7,084 nt of DNA. Source: Lentisphaerota bacterium. GTDB lineage: Bacteria > Verrucomicrobiota > Kiritimatiellia > RFP12 > UBA1067. The stretch is taken from contig SUVZ01000195.1 in the NCBI GenBank assembly GCA_015061765.1, positions 1 to 7,084 on the forward strand, written 5' to 3'. Below the pieces are notes generated by a model. That model did not search any database. It was not told the DNA's origin and saw only the letters and a program-made list of their open reading frames with translations. Numbering within the stretch: the stretch's first letter is position 1; each line of letters opens with the position of its first letter. Both the position numbers and the translations under genes were made by a program. This document shows, piece by piece, positions 1-6,887 of this stretch.

Positions 1-1
1 G

Positions 2-655
2 CTTCATGATGACAGATGGGCGCAGACAGGCGACGAGATACTGGTTTATGATCCCAAAACCTTTCTTGAAAAAGGGAAGTTCATCATTTCCGGTCATCGT
101 CGCGGACATGGACGCGTGACGAAACTTGTCGGAAAGCTTGAGATTGGAGACGTCTTGTCGAACAATGCGTTCAATCCGCAGGTTGTGGTATCCGGTTGCG
201 TTTTTGAGAACTCCAGTTCGCGCGGTGTGCTGCTTCAGTCGCAAAATATGCTTGTCGAGAACTGCCGTTTCAGCGGGCATATACATGCGGGGCTTCTCAT
301 TGCGCCGGACATCAGAGTGTGGAATGAAGTCGGTCCTGCCAAGAACGTGGAGATACGTAACTGCGAATTCACGCGATGCGGAATCGGTTCGATGATGGCA
401 AATCTCGGGGCAATTGTAATCAAGGCCAGCCATGATGTCGGCGCGGCTGAATATCCCGCCGGCGTTCATGATTCAATCGCAATCCGCAACTGTCATTTTC
501 ATGATAACGGAACCCGGGGCGTCTATGCGTCGGCGGTACGGGGATTGACGCTTGAGAACAACCGTTTTGAGCGCAATGCTCTCTCGCCAGACAGGCTTGC
601 AGAGTTCCCCGATGTCCGCATGGTAAACTGCGAGGATGTGAAGGAGAGGAAATGA
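2..655 (+). CDS. Right-handed parallel beta-helix protein, GH110-like (alpha-1,3-galactosidase candidate), 5' truncated by window edge
   Basis: The frame is open from base 2 to the TGA at 653-655, so 217 residues of the C-terminal part are visible. The GTG at 116 is not a credible start because coding-like sequence continues upstream of it. The visible part is a ladder of beta-helix rungs, each with an Asn-Cys or Asn-Asn turn (SGC at 64-66, ENC at 86-88, RNC at 119-121 and 162-164, ENN at 185-187), mostly 22-23 residues apart. The order of a PQVVVSGC rung, a SRGVLLQS strand, an LLIAPD segment, a W-x-E-x-GP turn (W107, E109, G111, P112) and an NVEIRNCEF rung resembles GH110 enzymes, which are inverting exo-alpha-1,3-galactosidases. 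This is recall of the family, not an alignment. The N-terminus, including any signal peptide, is outside the window. It overlaps the next gene by 4 bp. It could instead be an uncharacterised pectate-lyase-fold protein. Confidence 0.6.
   Translation, partial: LHDDRWAQTGDEILVYDPKTFLEKGKFIISGHRRGHGRVTKLVGKLEIGDVLSNNAFNPQVVVSGCVFENSSSRGVLLQSQNMLVENCRFSGHIHAGLLIAPDIRVWNEVGPAKNVEIRNCEFTRCGIGSMMANLGAIVIKASHDVGAAEYPAGVHDSIAIRNCHFHDNGTRGVYASAVRGLTLENNRFERNALSPDRLAEFPDVRMVNCEDVKERK
641..649 (+). promoter_or_regulatory. Shine-Dalgarno site for the metallophosphoesterase gene
   Basis: AAGGAGAGG lies inside the last codons of the beta-helix gene; the AAGGAG core ends 5 bases before the ATG at 652. This strong site supports the start codon that overlaps the upstream stop, and means ribosomes can either reinitiate or load afresh here. 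Confidence 0.7.
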
Positions 656-2136
656 CCAGAAGGAATTTTATGCTTTCAGCGGCGGCGTTGGCGGGAATGC
701 CGTCGCTTCTGCCGGCGGCGCCAAGTGAGCGGCGGCTGCGTGTCGGGATCCTTTCGGATATTCATGTCGAGGGGCCGAGGAAAGCCGCTTTGTTTGAGAA
801 GTCTTTGCGTTATTTCGATGCAGAGAAGGTTGATGCCGTGCTCATTGCCGGAGATTTGACCGTTCACAGCCAGCTGGTTGAACATCGCCGTGTCGCTGAT
901 ACCTGGTTCAAGGTCTTTCCGGACGACCGGCGGTCGGACGGGGCAAAGGTCGAGAGGCTTTTCGTCACGGGAAACCATGATGTCGATGGTTGGGCGTACG
1001 GACGTTTCAAGACCGTGGATGAGGCGCGCGCGTCGAGCCTGTTCTTTAACCGGGAAAAGTTCTGGAAGGAGCTTTTGGGGGAGGAATACAGACCCGTGTC
1101 GATTAAAACGGTCAAGGGTTATACTTTTGTCTTGCGAAACTGGTTGTCGATCCTGGGGCGCGAAGCGAAGGGGCATCCGATCGCAACGGGTTTCAAGGAT
1201 GAGCCGAATCCTCTCGAGGAGTTTCTTTCGACCGTTCACCTTCCGTCCGACAAACCGGTGTTCTTCGTTCAGCACGAGCCTGTGACCGATACTGTAAATG
1301 CGACATGGCTGTTTCGGGGGTGCGCTTGGGGAAAGTACAGTGACGATATATCCAAGCCGGTATATTCGCGCTATCCCAATGCGTTTGTGCTGACAGGACA
1401 CAGCCACCTGTCGCTGACAGACGAAACGTCGATATGGCAAGGTGAGTTTACGGCGGTCAACTGTTCCTGCCAGACAGGCTTTGCGTTTACGCCACCGGGA
1501 CGGGAGAATGGTTTCTGCGGACGCGATTTCCGCCGCGAGCCGCCGCTGGAAATGCCTCCGATAGATTTCAAGGGCGTTCAGCAGGGAATGTTGATGGATG
1601 TCTACGACAATCGTGTAGTGTTTAAACGCTTTGAATTCAAAAATGGACATTCTCTTGGTGCTGACTGGGTTGTTCCGGTTGGTCCAGGTGCCGATAAACC
1701 TTATCGGTTCGATACACGAGTGAATGCAAGGCTTCTTCCGGGCTTTCCCGCTGGAGCGAAGATTGAGATCTGCTGCATGGACGGACATTTTCGCGGCAAG
1801 GGCGGCATGAAGCCGTCAGAGGAGAAGCACGCACAGATATGCGTGTCGTTTCCGCCGGCGACAACGGCGGGTGGGGCCGATATCCGTGCGTGGGATTATG
1901 CTGTCCGGCTGGAGGAGGATTGCGGTGACAACATCCGCACAGTTTCGGAACGCTTCTACTTCTCGCCGAATTCCCTTATGGGAGAACAGGACGATGTCGA
2001 GCCTGTGGTTTGTGCGTTTCCGCGGACCGATATGCCGATGAAGAGTCGTGCCGTCTATCGTTTAACGGTAGTTCCTCGCAGTTGTTGGGGGCATGAAGGT
2101 AAATCGATTTCATCAGAGTGGAGGAAATTTCAATGA
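652..2136 (+). CDS. Exported calcineurin-like metallophosphoesterase with C-terminal beta-rich domain
   Basis: The protein has 494 residues. All the metal-binding motifs of the calcineurin-like superfamily are present in order: D36-x-H38 (SDIH), G67-D68, G107-N-H-D110, H208 (QHEP) and G249-H-S-H252. It should therefore be a dinuclear-metal phosphoesterase; the substrate is not evident. The N-terminus has a twin-arginine-like motif (TRRNFM, residues 2-7) followed by an Ala/Leu-rich stretch and PAAP near 21-24, typical of a Tat signal, so it probably acts outside the cytoplasm. Residues from about 340 to the end look like an appended beta-rich, perhaps Ig/FN3-like, domain ending in the SSEW region, as is common in exported phosphoesterases of this type. 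The start at 652 overlaps the upstream stop and is preceded by a strong ribosome binding site. It sits between glycosidase genes, so a role in removing a phosphate ester during glycan breakdown is possible but is inference. Confidence 0.88.
   Translation: MTRRNFMLSAAALAGMPSLLPAAPSERRLRVGILSDIHVEGPRKAALFEKSLRYFDAEKVDAVLIAGDLTVHSQLVEHRRVADTWFKVFPDDRRSDGAKVERLFVTGNHDVDGWAYGRFKTVDEARASSLFFNREKFWKELLGEEYRPVSIKTVKGYTFVLRNWLSILGREAKGHPIATGFKDEPNPLEEFLSTVHLPSDKPVFFVQHEPVTDTVNATWLFRGCAWGKYSDDISKPVYSRYPNAFVLTGHSHLSLTDETSIWQGEFTAVNCSCQTGFAFTPPGRENGFCGRDFRREPPLEMPPIDFKGVQQGMLMDVYDNRVVFKRFEFKNGHSLGADWVVPVGPGADKPYRFDTRVNARLLPGFPAGAKIEICCMDGHFRGKGGMKPSEEKHAQICVSFPPATTAGGADIRAWDYAVRLEEDCGDNIRTVSERFYFSPNSLMGEQDDVEPVVCAFPRTDMPMKSRAVYRLTVVPRSCWGHEGKSISSEWRKFQ
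2120..2125 (+). promoter_or_regulatory. Shine-Dalgarno site that fixes the start of the GH28-like gene at 2133
   Basis: GGAGGA is followed by 7 bases and the ATG at 2133. An in-frame GTG at 2118 would overlap this site and lacks one of its own, so the ATG at 2133, which forms an ATGA overlap with the upstream stop, is preferred. Confidence 0.8.
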
Positions 2137-3590
2137 AGGGTACAACATCATACGGTCATTCGGCGGCATTCCATTCTGTGCGTATCTTGAGGATGCTTGC
2201 AATCGCGATGTTGTCCGTGCTGTCTGCATGTACGGCAGTGGATGCCGTCAAAGATGAATCATCTGTTACGCGGCTGATCCGGCCTTTGCCGGGTGACGGC
2301 GACAGAACGCTTGATATCCAGGGCGCGATAGACGACTGCTTTAGTGCGGGCGGCGGCACGGTAAGGCTTGCGAAGGGCGTTTATCCTATTTGTGGTCTTA
2401 GGCTGCGCAGCCGTGTCACGCTCTATTTAGAATCGGGGTGTCGCCTGCTCGGTTCTCGAGACGTAGAGCGCTACTTCATTCTTGAAAAGGACGTTGTCGA
2501 GCCGGTCGATCCGAAGATAATCTCGCATGTCGGATGGATCCGTGCGGACTATGTCGACAAGGACACATTCCATCGTTATCCGGGAAATCGGTGGAATAAC
2601 GCCATCATCCGGCTTTACCGGGCGACGGATGCGGCAATCATCGGCGAGCCGGATTCCATAATCGACGGGTGCAATGCATTTGATCCGCTAGGCGAGGAGA
2701 ACTATCGAGGTCCGCTCGGGATCAATGCCGTTGAATGCCGTAACCTTACGTTGAGGGGTTATACTGTCAAGGATTCTGGGAACTGGGCTCATCGGATAGT
2801 CGATACGAGAAATCTGGTGATTGACGGCGTGACATGCCTGGCGGGGCACGACTCCATACATTTTAACGGATGTGATGATGTGAGGATTGAAAACTGCATC
2901 TTGAAGACTGGCGATGACTGCATTGCTGGTTTTGACAATCGCCGTGTTCTCGTTCGCAATTGCTATCTGAATACGTCCTGCAGCTGTTTCCGGTTTGGAG
3001 GAGTGGATGTTACGATTGAGAACTGTCAAGCGAGGGGGCCGGGCGAATATGGTTTCCGCGGAGTGTTGTCGAGGGCTGAGAAGGAGGCCGGGGCGCCTGC
3101 GCCGAAAGGAACGCGCAACAACATGCTTTCGTTCTTTACCTACTACGCAGACCGTACGTGTCCGATTCGTGGTGACGCCGGGAATATCGTCATACGGGAC
3201 TGCACCGTGGAGAACGCCGACAGGTTTTTCCATTACAACTATTTCAATGAGCAGTGGCAGAAAGGCGCACCGCTGACCGACATCACCTTTGAACAGGTAA
3301 CGGCGTGCGGATTGAAACTGCCGCTTTGCGCATGGGGCGACGCCTATGTTCCGCTATCACTGTCGCTTAAGGGTTGCCGGCTTTCATTCGGTGTCAAGGT
3401 CCCGGAAATGGTCAGGGGGTCGTGGATAAGTTCGCTTGAGCTTTCGGATGTGACGGTGGAGGGGGTGGACGGGCCGCTCCTGCGATTGTGGAACGCCGAT
3501 CTCTCTCCGACTGTTGTGCTGAACCGTGTCGAAGGAGTGAACGATTGCATTGAGAAGGCTCAAGGCCCGTTCAAGGTAAAAGGTATATGA
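2133..3590 (+). CDS. GH28-like (polygalacturonase-type) beta-helix lipoprotein with altered active site
   Basis: From the ATG at 2133 the protein has 485 residues. Residues 1-20 are basic and polar, 21-32 hydrophobic, and L30-S-A-C33 is a lipobox, so it should be a lipoprotein; residue 34 is Thr, not Asp, which would allow outer-membrane sorting. Residues 60-110 match the N-terminal cap of pectate-lyase and GH28 proteins (DIQGAIDDC, GGGTVRLAKGVY). Residues 155-300 form the beta-helix, with D240 and then D261-D262 (GDDCIAG) 21 residues later, the same spacing as the catalytic aspartates of fungal polygalacturonases. The GHG histidine and the RIK motif expected downstream are absent; the region reads TSCSCFRFGG (281-290). 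It may therefore be a divergent hydrolase with different specificity. There are 20 cysteines, several stacked at Asn-Cys turns (255, 277, 298). It overlaps both neighbours by 4 bp. A non-hydrolytic role cannot be excluded. Confidence 0.8.
   Translation: MKGTTSYGHSAAFHSVRILRMLAIAMLSVLSACTAVDAVKDESSVTRLIRPLPGDGDRTLDIQGAIDDCFSAGGGTVRLAKGVYPICGLRLRSRVTLYLESGCRLLGSRDVERYFILEKDVVEPVDPKIISHVGWIRADYVDKDTFHRYPGNRWNNAIIRLYRATDAAIIGEPDSIIDGCNAFDPLGEENYRGPLGINAVECRNLTLRGYTVKDSGNWAHRIVDTRNLVIDGVTCLAGHDSIHFNGCDDVRIENCILKTGDDCIAGFDNRRVLVRNCYLNTSCSCFRFGGVDVTIENCQARGPGEYGFRGVLSRAEKEAGAPAPKGTRNNMLSFFTYYADRTCPIRGDAGNIVIRDCTVENADRFFHYNYFNEQWQKGAPLTDITFEQVTACGLKLPLCAWGDAYVPLSLSLKGCRLSFGVKVPEMVRGSWISSLELSDVTVEGVDGPLLRLWNADLSPTVVLNRVEGVNDCIEKAQGPFKVKGI
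3573..3584 (+). promoter_or_regulatory. Weak ribosome binding region at the GH95 start
   Basis: Two AAGG cores (3573-3576 and 3580-3583) precede ATG codons at 3587, 3590 and 3596. The first core is 10 bases from 3587, and the second is 6 bases from 3590. This is weaker than the sites at the other junctions, so expression of GH95 may depend more on coupling to the upstream gene. Confidence 0.45.
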
Positions 3591-5917
3591 TGTTTATGAA
3601 GCCGGTCAAATTATACGTGACTGTGTTTTTTTCGGCGGTCGTCATGAGTGCCGCCGTCGCAGTCAACGGAGGGCGATATATGCTTGAATACGCCTCGCCG
3701 GCAGCTACATGGACGGAGGCGCTGCCGATCGGAAACGGTCGTCTCGGCGCGATGGTTTTCGGCGGACCGGGCGCGGAGCGCCTGCAGCTCAACGAGGATA
3801 CGCTCTGGGATGGACGGCCCGACTATATGCTCCAGCCGAAGCTGAAGTCTTTGATTCCCGAGGTCAGGAAGATGATCCTTGCCGGGCGGGAGAAGGAGGC
3901 TGTCACATGGTTCAGGGCGAAGACCGGCAACATCGTGTCCCGGCGAAATACGTCTGAGGCTTATCAGACGCTTGGGTCCCTGGTGCTGCGCTTCCCCGGA
4001 CATGACCTTCCTTCGGCATACCGCCGGTCGCTTTCGCTGGACGATGCCGTTGTCAGTTGTGACTATGAAGTCAAAGGTGTGAAGTATAGACGGGAAACGT
4101 TCACATCGTTTTCAGATAATGTCCTGGTGATGCGTATATCCGCTGATAGAAAGGCGGCGATTACCTTTGATGCGTTTTTTGAAAGTCCTTTTCAGCGTGA
4201 TGCGAAAGCGACTGACGATGGACGGGATCTGTTCCTTGCAGGACATGCAGGGGTCGGCTTCTATTCAAAAGGTGATATCCGGTATGCGTCGCATCTGCGG
4301 GCTGTTGCTGACGGCGGCCGTGTCTTTGCTGAAAACGGCGTGATGTCGGTGGTTGGAGTTGACTCTGTTACACTGATTTTTTCTGCGGCGACGAGTTTTG
4401 TCAATTGGCGGGACGGAGCTTCAGGCGATGAGAGGAGCCGTGTCGAGGCATATCTCAATGGTGCGCTGAACCATGGCTATGCCGTCCTCAGGGAAAGACA
4501 TGTGGCGGCATATCGTTCCCAGTTTGATGCCTGCAGGCTCGAAATGCCAGACTCGCATCCCGGACTTACGGTGCCGGAACGGCTGGAGCGGAATAGGACG
4601 GAGCCGGATGCCTATTTAGCCTCGCTGTATTTTGCGTTCGGGCGCTATCTGCTGATATCATCATCCCAGCCCGGAACTCAGCCGGCCACGCTTCAGGGAA
4701 TCTGGAACGAATGGCTTTCGCCTCCGTGGATGTCAAGCTACACGATAAATATCAATCTTCAGATGAACTATTGGCCTGTTGATGTGGCGAACCTTTCTCA
4801 TCTGATCGAACCTCTCCTGTCGGCGGTAGAAGACCTTTCCGCGGCAGGCAGACGTACGGCGAGAGACACATACGGCGCTAGGGGGTGGTGTGCGCATCAT
4901 CACACGGATATATGGAGATTGACGGAGCCTGTTCATGGGGCTTATGGGATATGGCCGATGGGAGGAGCATGGCTTGCGGTACAGCTTTGGGATCACTGGC
5001 GCTTTACGCAGGATCGCGGTTTCCTGACCAGACTCTATCCTCTGATGCTCAACGCTGCGATTTTCTTTGTCGATGTTCTTGTTGAAGACCCACAGACCGG
5101 GTATCTGACGGTCGTGCCGAGTTTTTCTCCCGAGAACGCTCCGAAAAGTCGTGATGGTGTGAAATGGACACGAGGAACTTCGATGGATGCTCAGATTCTC
5201 CGAGATCTCTTTGATGCGGTAGGAGAGGCCGCGGAGATACTTGGAAGAGAGGGGCAGGATGGGTTGTCGCTTGCTGCGATAGCCGATTGCCGCAAGCGAC
5301 TTGCTCCGTTGCAGATCGGGAAATGGGGACAACTCATGGAATGGATAGAGGATTTGGATGATCCGGAAGACCGTCATCGTCATATTTCCCATCTTTATGC
5401 CCTTTATCCGTCATCTCAGATAACCTCGCAAACAGACGCACTTTTCGCAGCAGCGAAAAAAACGCTTGTTCATCGCGGAGATATCTCGACGGGTTGGGGG
5501 ATGGCTTGGAGGATGGCCTGGTGGGCACGCCTCAGGGATGGAGATCATGCCCATGATATTTTAATGAACCTTTTGAAGCCGACTTATGCAACTCTTGGTG
5601 GGAGTGTTACCGGCGGAACATATCAAAATCTTTTTGACTCGCATCCTCCATTTCAGATTGACGGCAACCTTGGGGCGGTTGCCGCTATTACGGAGATGTT
5701 GCTTCAAAGCCACGAGAAGACTTCTGACGGGAAGGTTGTGCTGCGGTTGTTGCCTGCCTTGCCCAAGACTTGGAAAGCTGGTCGCGTCAAAGGCTTGCGC
5801 GCCAGAGGTGGTTATGAAATTGATATTGACTGGAAAAACGGTGTGATATACTCGCATCGAGTGAAAGGTGGGAGTCCTAACGGTTTTCAGATTGTTGTCG
5901 GAGGTGAACGGAGATGA
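3587..5917 (+). CDS. GH95 family glycosidase (alpha-L-fucosidase type), exported
   Basis: This is a complete 776-residue protein, a normal length for the family. Residues 1-25 form a Sec signal ending in AVA. Family signatures occur in order: the N-terminal beta domain with WTEALPIGNGRLGAMVFGG (42-60) and LQLNEDTLWDGRP (66-78); the (alpha/alpha)6 barrel with GRYLLISSSQPGTQPATLQG (352-371), the TININLQMNYWP segment (386-397), AHHHTDIWR (436-444), PSFSPEN (511-517), GQLMEWIEDLDDPEDRHRHISHLY (581-604, seen as a block) and FQIDGNLG (689-696); and a C-terminal beta domain. By analogy with the bifidobacterial AfcA enzyme, N388 and N390 should form the unusual asparagine-based general base assisted by D692, and E516 in SPEN is my best candidate for the general acid. 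GH95 enzymes are inverting 1,2-alpha-L-fucosidases or alpha-L-galactosidases; which one is not decided here. Starts at 3587, 3590 and 3596 are all possible; 3587 gives the ATGA overlap. Confidence 0.95.
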   Translation: MMFMKPVKLYVTVFFSAVVMSAAVAVNGGRYMLEYASPAATWTEALPIGNGRLGAMVFGGPGAERLQLNEDTLWDGRPDYMLQPKLKSLIPEVRKMILAGREKEAVTWFRAKTGNIVSRRNTSEAYQTLGSLVLRFPGHDLPSAYRRSLSLDDAVVSCDYEVKGVKYRRETFTSFSDNVLVMRISADRKAAITFDAFFESPFQRDAKATDDGRDLFLAGHAGVGFYSKGDIRYASHLRAVADGGRVFAENGVMSVVGVDSVTLIFSAATSFVNWRDGASGDERSRVEAYLNGALNHGYAVLRERHVAAYRSQFDACRLEMPDSHPGLTVPERLERNRTEPDAYLASLYFAFGRYLLISSSQPGTQPATLQGIWNEWLSPPWMSSYTININLQMNYWPVDVANLSHLIEPLLSAVEDLSAAGRRTARDTYGARGWCAHHHTDIWRLTEPVHGAYGIWPMGGAWLAVQLWDHWRFTQDRGFLTRLYPLMLNAAIFFVDVLVEDPQTGYLTVVPSFSPENAPKSRDGVKWTRGTSMDAQILRDLFDAVGEAAEILGREGQDGLSLAAIADCRKRLAPLQIGKWGQLMEWIEDLDDPEDRHRHISHLYALYPSSQITSQTDALFAAAKKTLVHRGDISTGWGMAWRMAWWARLRDGDHAHDILMNLLKPTYATLGGSVTGGTYQNLFDSHPPFQIDGNLGAVAAITEMLLQSHEKTSDGKVVLRLLPALPKTWKAGRVKGLRARGGYEIDIDWKNGVIYSHRVKGGSPNGFQIVVGGERR
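5900..5907 (+). promoter_or_regulatory. Strong Shine-Dalgarno site for the beta-barrel gene
   Basis: GGAGGTGA within the last codons of the GH95 gene ends 6 bases before the ATG at 5914. It is one of the best ribosome binding sites in the window, so the barrel gene can be translated well in spite of being last in the operon. Confidence 0.8.
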
Positions 5918-6789
5918 ATCTGTTTGGTAGTACATTGGTATCCAGTCTTTTTGCAATGTGGATCTTGTTGTCGACATCTTGTTACGCATCACTATCGTGC
6001 AATGATACCCGGAATTCTTATGTCGAAGGCACTGCGTCGATAGACTTTACGTCAAAGGTGCTTTCCTACGGCCTCCCTGATTCCAGCAAACCTAATCTTC
6101 TGCCGTATGGCGAGTTGACCTTCTTTGACTGCCTTTCGGCAGGCAGTCGCTTCTACATCGATCTGACGGACATCGGAGAGCGTATGGGGCGTGGAGACCG
6201 TACATTTGATTTATGGGAGGTGGACATGCCTGTAGATCTAAGGAAGCGATTCTCCTCGAAGGACTGCGTATGGATTCCAACGTGCGTCGAGATCGGTATC
6301 GGATATCGTTACGAGTACCATCCGTCGCGTACGCATATTTCCGATACGCAGTTCTGGTTAGCTGACATTTCACTGCCGGATATTTGGGTCGTTCCACGCC
6401 TCTCCTATGAGCGTGATGTCATTCGTGACAATGGCACGTATCTCAATTTCAGTCTCTCAAAGGAGATAGAGATATTCGATAGTGTGAGTATTGTCCCGTC
6501 AGTTTCTCAAGGATGGGGTGATGTCAGGCGCGTTGCCGGATATTTGCCCGGACCTGATATGGTGGGGCGTCTAGACCATTCAGGGCTGATGGATGCGTTT
6601 TTCAGGTTGGATATTGTTTGGAAGGTTTCAGAAAGGGTGTCAGTATCGGTTTTTGCCGCCTATAGTGAATTCCTGTTTGACCATGATATTCGAAAGTCGG
6701 CACGCAATTATATCCGGCAAAGCGATGCCGGAGCGCATAACCGTAGCTGGAGCATCCCCTTTGGCTTGTCCGTAAAGGTATCGATGTGA
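5914..6789 (+). CDS. Probable outer-membrane beta-barrel (porin-like) protein
   Basis: The protein has 291 residues. Residues 1-25 are a Sec signal (hydrophobic 8-20, likely cleavage after CYA); C23 is not in a good lipobox. The mature part has many amphipathic strands with alternating hydrophobic residues, for example 41-50, 65-71, 78-84, 124-135, 142-152, 157-168, 175-184, 223-237, 240-252 and 278-291, with polar turns between. The opening (ASIDF...S..YG, then PNLLPYGELTFFD), the IDLTD segment and the last strand (IPFGLSVKVSM) recall the small porin-like barrels with 'P-L-P' openings that are widespread in PVC bacteria; this is by eye. The final residue is Met, not the aromatic residue classic for BAM substrates. 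It starts in an ATGA overlap with GH95, so it is probably co-translated, and it may pass glycan fragments through the outer membrane. No catalytic motif is seen. Confidence 0.65.
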   Translation: MNLFGSTLVSSLFAMWILLSTSCYASLSCNDTRNSYVEGTASIDFTSKVLSYGLPDSSKPNLLPYGELTFFDCLSAGSRFYIDLTDIGERMGRGDRTFDLWEVDMPVDLRKRFSSKDCVWIPTCVEIGIGYRYEYHPSRTHISDTQFWLADISLPDIWVVPRLSYERDVIRDNGTYLNFSLSKEIEIFDSVSIVPSVSQGWGDVRRVAGYLPGPDMVGRLDHSGLMDAFFRLDIVWKVSERVSVSVFAAYSEFLFDHDIRKSARNYIRQSDAGAHNRSWSIPFGLSVKVSM

Positions 6790-6790
6790 T

Positions 6791-6814
6791 GAATTTTGAG
6801 GGGAATTTTGAGGG
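6791..6814. repeat. Perfect 12-bp tandem duplication
   Basis: GAATTTTGAGGG occurs twice head to tail (6791-6802 and 6803-6814), starting one base after the stop of the barrel gene. It was found by direct reading. No function is apparent. Confidence 0.9.
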
Positions 6815-6815
6815 A

Positions 6816-6841
6816 ACATGCCCTTCGGACATGACCTTCGG
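6816..6841. repeat. 13-bp tandem duplication with one mismatch
   Basis: ACATGCCCTTCGG (6816-6828) is followed at once by ACATGACCTTCGG (6829-6841), differing at one base. Each copy contains CTTCGG, the DNA form of a stable UUCG tetraloop with its closing pair, but flanking pairing is poor and no T-run follows, so it is not a convincing terminator. Confidence 0.85.
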
Positions 6842-6887
6842 AAGAGTTAGTTATTCTTAAAATAAGTGGCAGATTGTGATTAATTGA

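Noticed and set aside
116..118. GTG as start of the first gene
   Set aside because: The frame is open to the window edge with coding-like sequence upstream; no ribosome binding site precedes it, and a start here would remove beta-helix sequence and any signal peptide.
676..1788. Long open frame of 370 codons on the minus strand
   Set aside because: It lies wholly inside the phosphoesterase gene, whose motifs are all present; the product is rich in Arg, Pro and Ser with no domain, as expected for a shadow frame.
2118..2120. GTG as start of the GH28-like gene
   Set aside because: The GGAGGA site overlaps it and is correctly spaced for the ATG at 2133, which also forms the ATGA overlap seen at the other junctions.
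4733..5392. 219-codon minus-strand open frame
   Set aside because: It lies inside the GH95 catalytic domain and has no recognisable motif or ribosome binding site.
6837..6863. Promoter for the 50-codon frame (TAAAAT at 6858 as -10, TTCGGA at 6837 as -35)
   Set aside because: The -35 match is poor and the spacing is 15 bases; AT-rich spacers give such matches by chance.
6851..6865. TTATT/AATAA hairpin as a terminator
   Set aside because: The stem has only five A-T pairs and no T-run follows, so it would be too weak.
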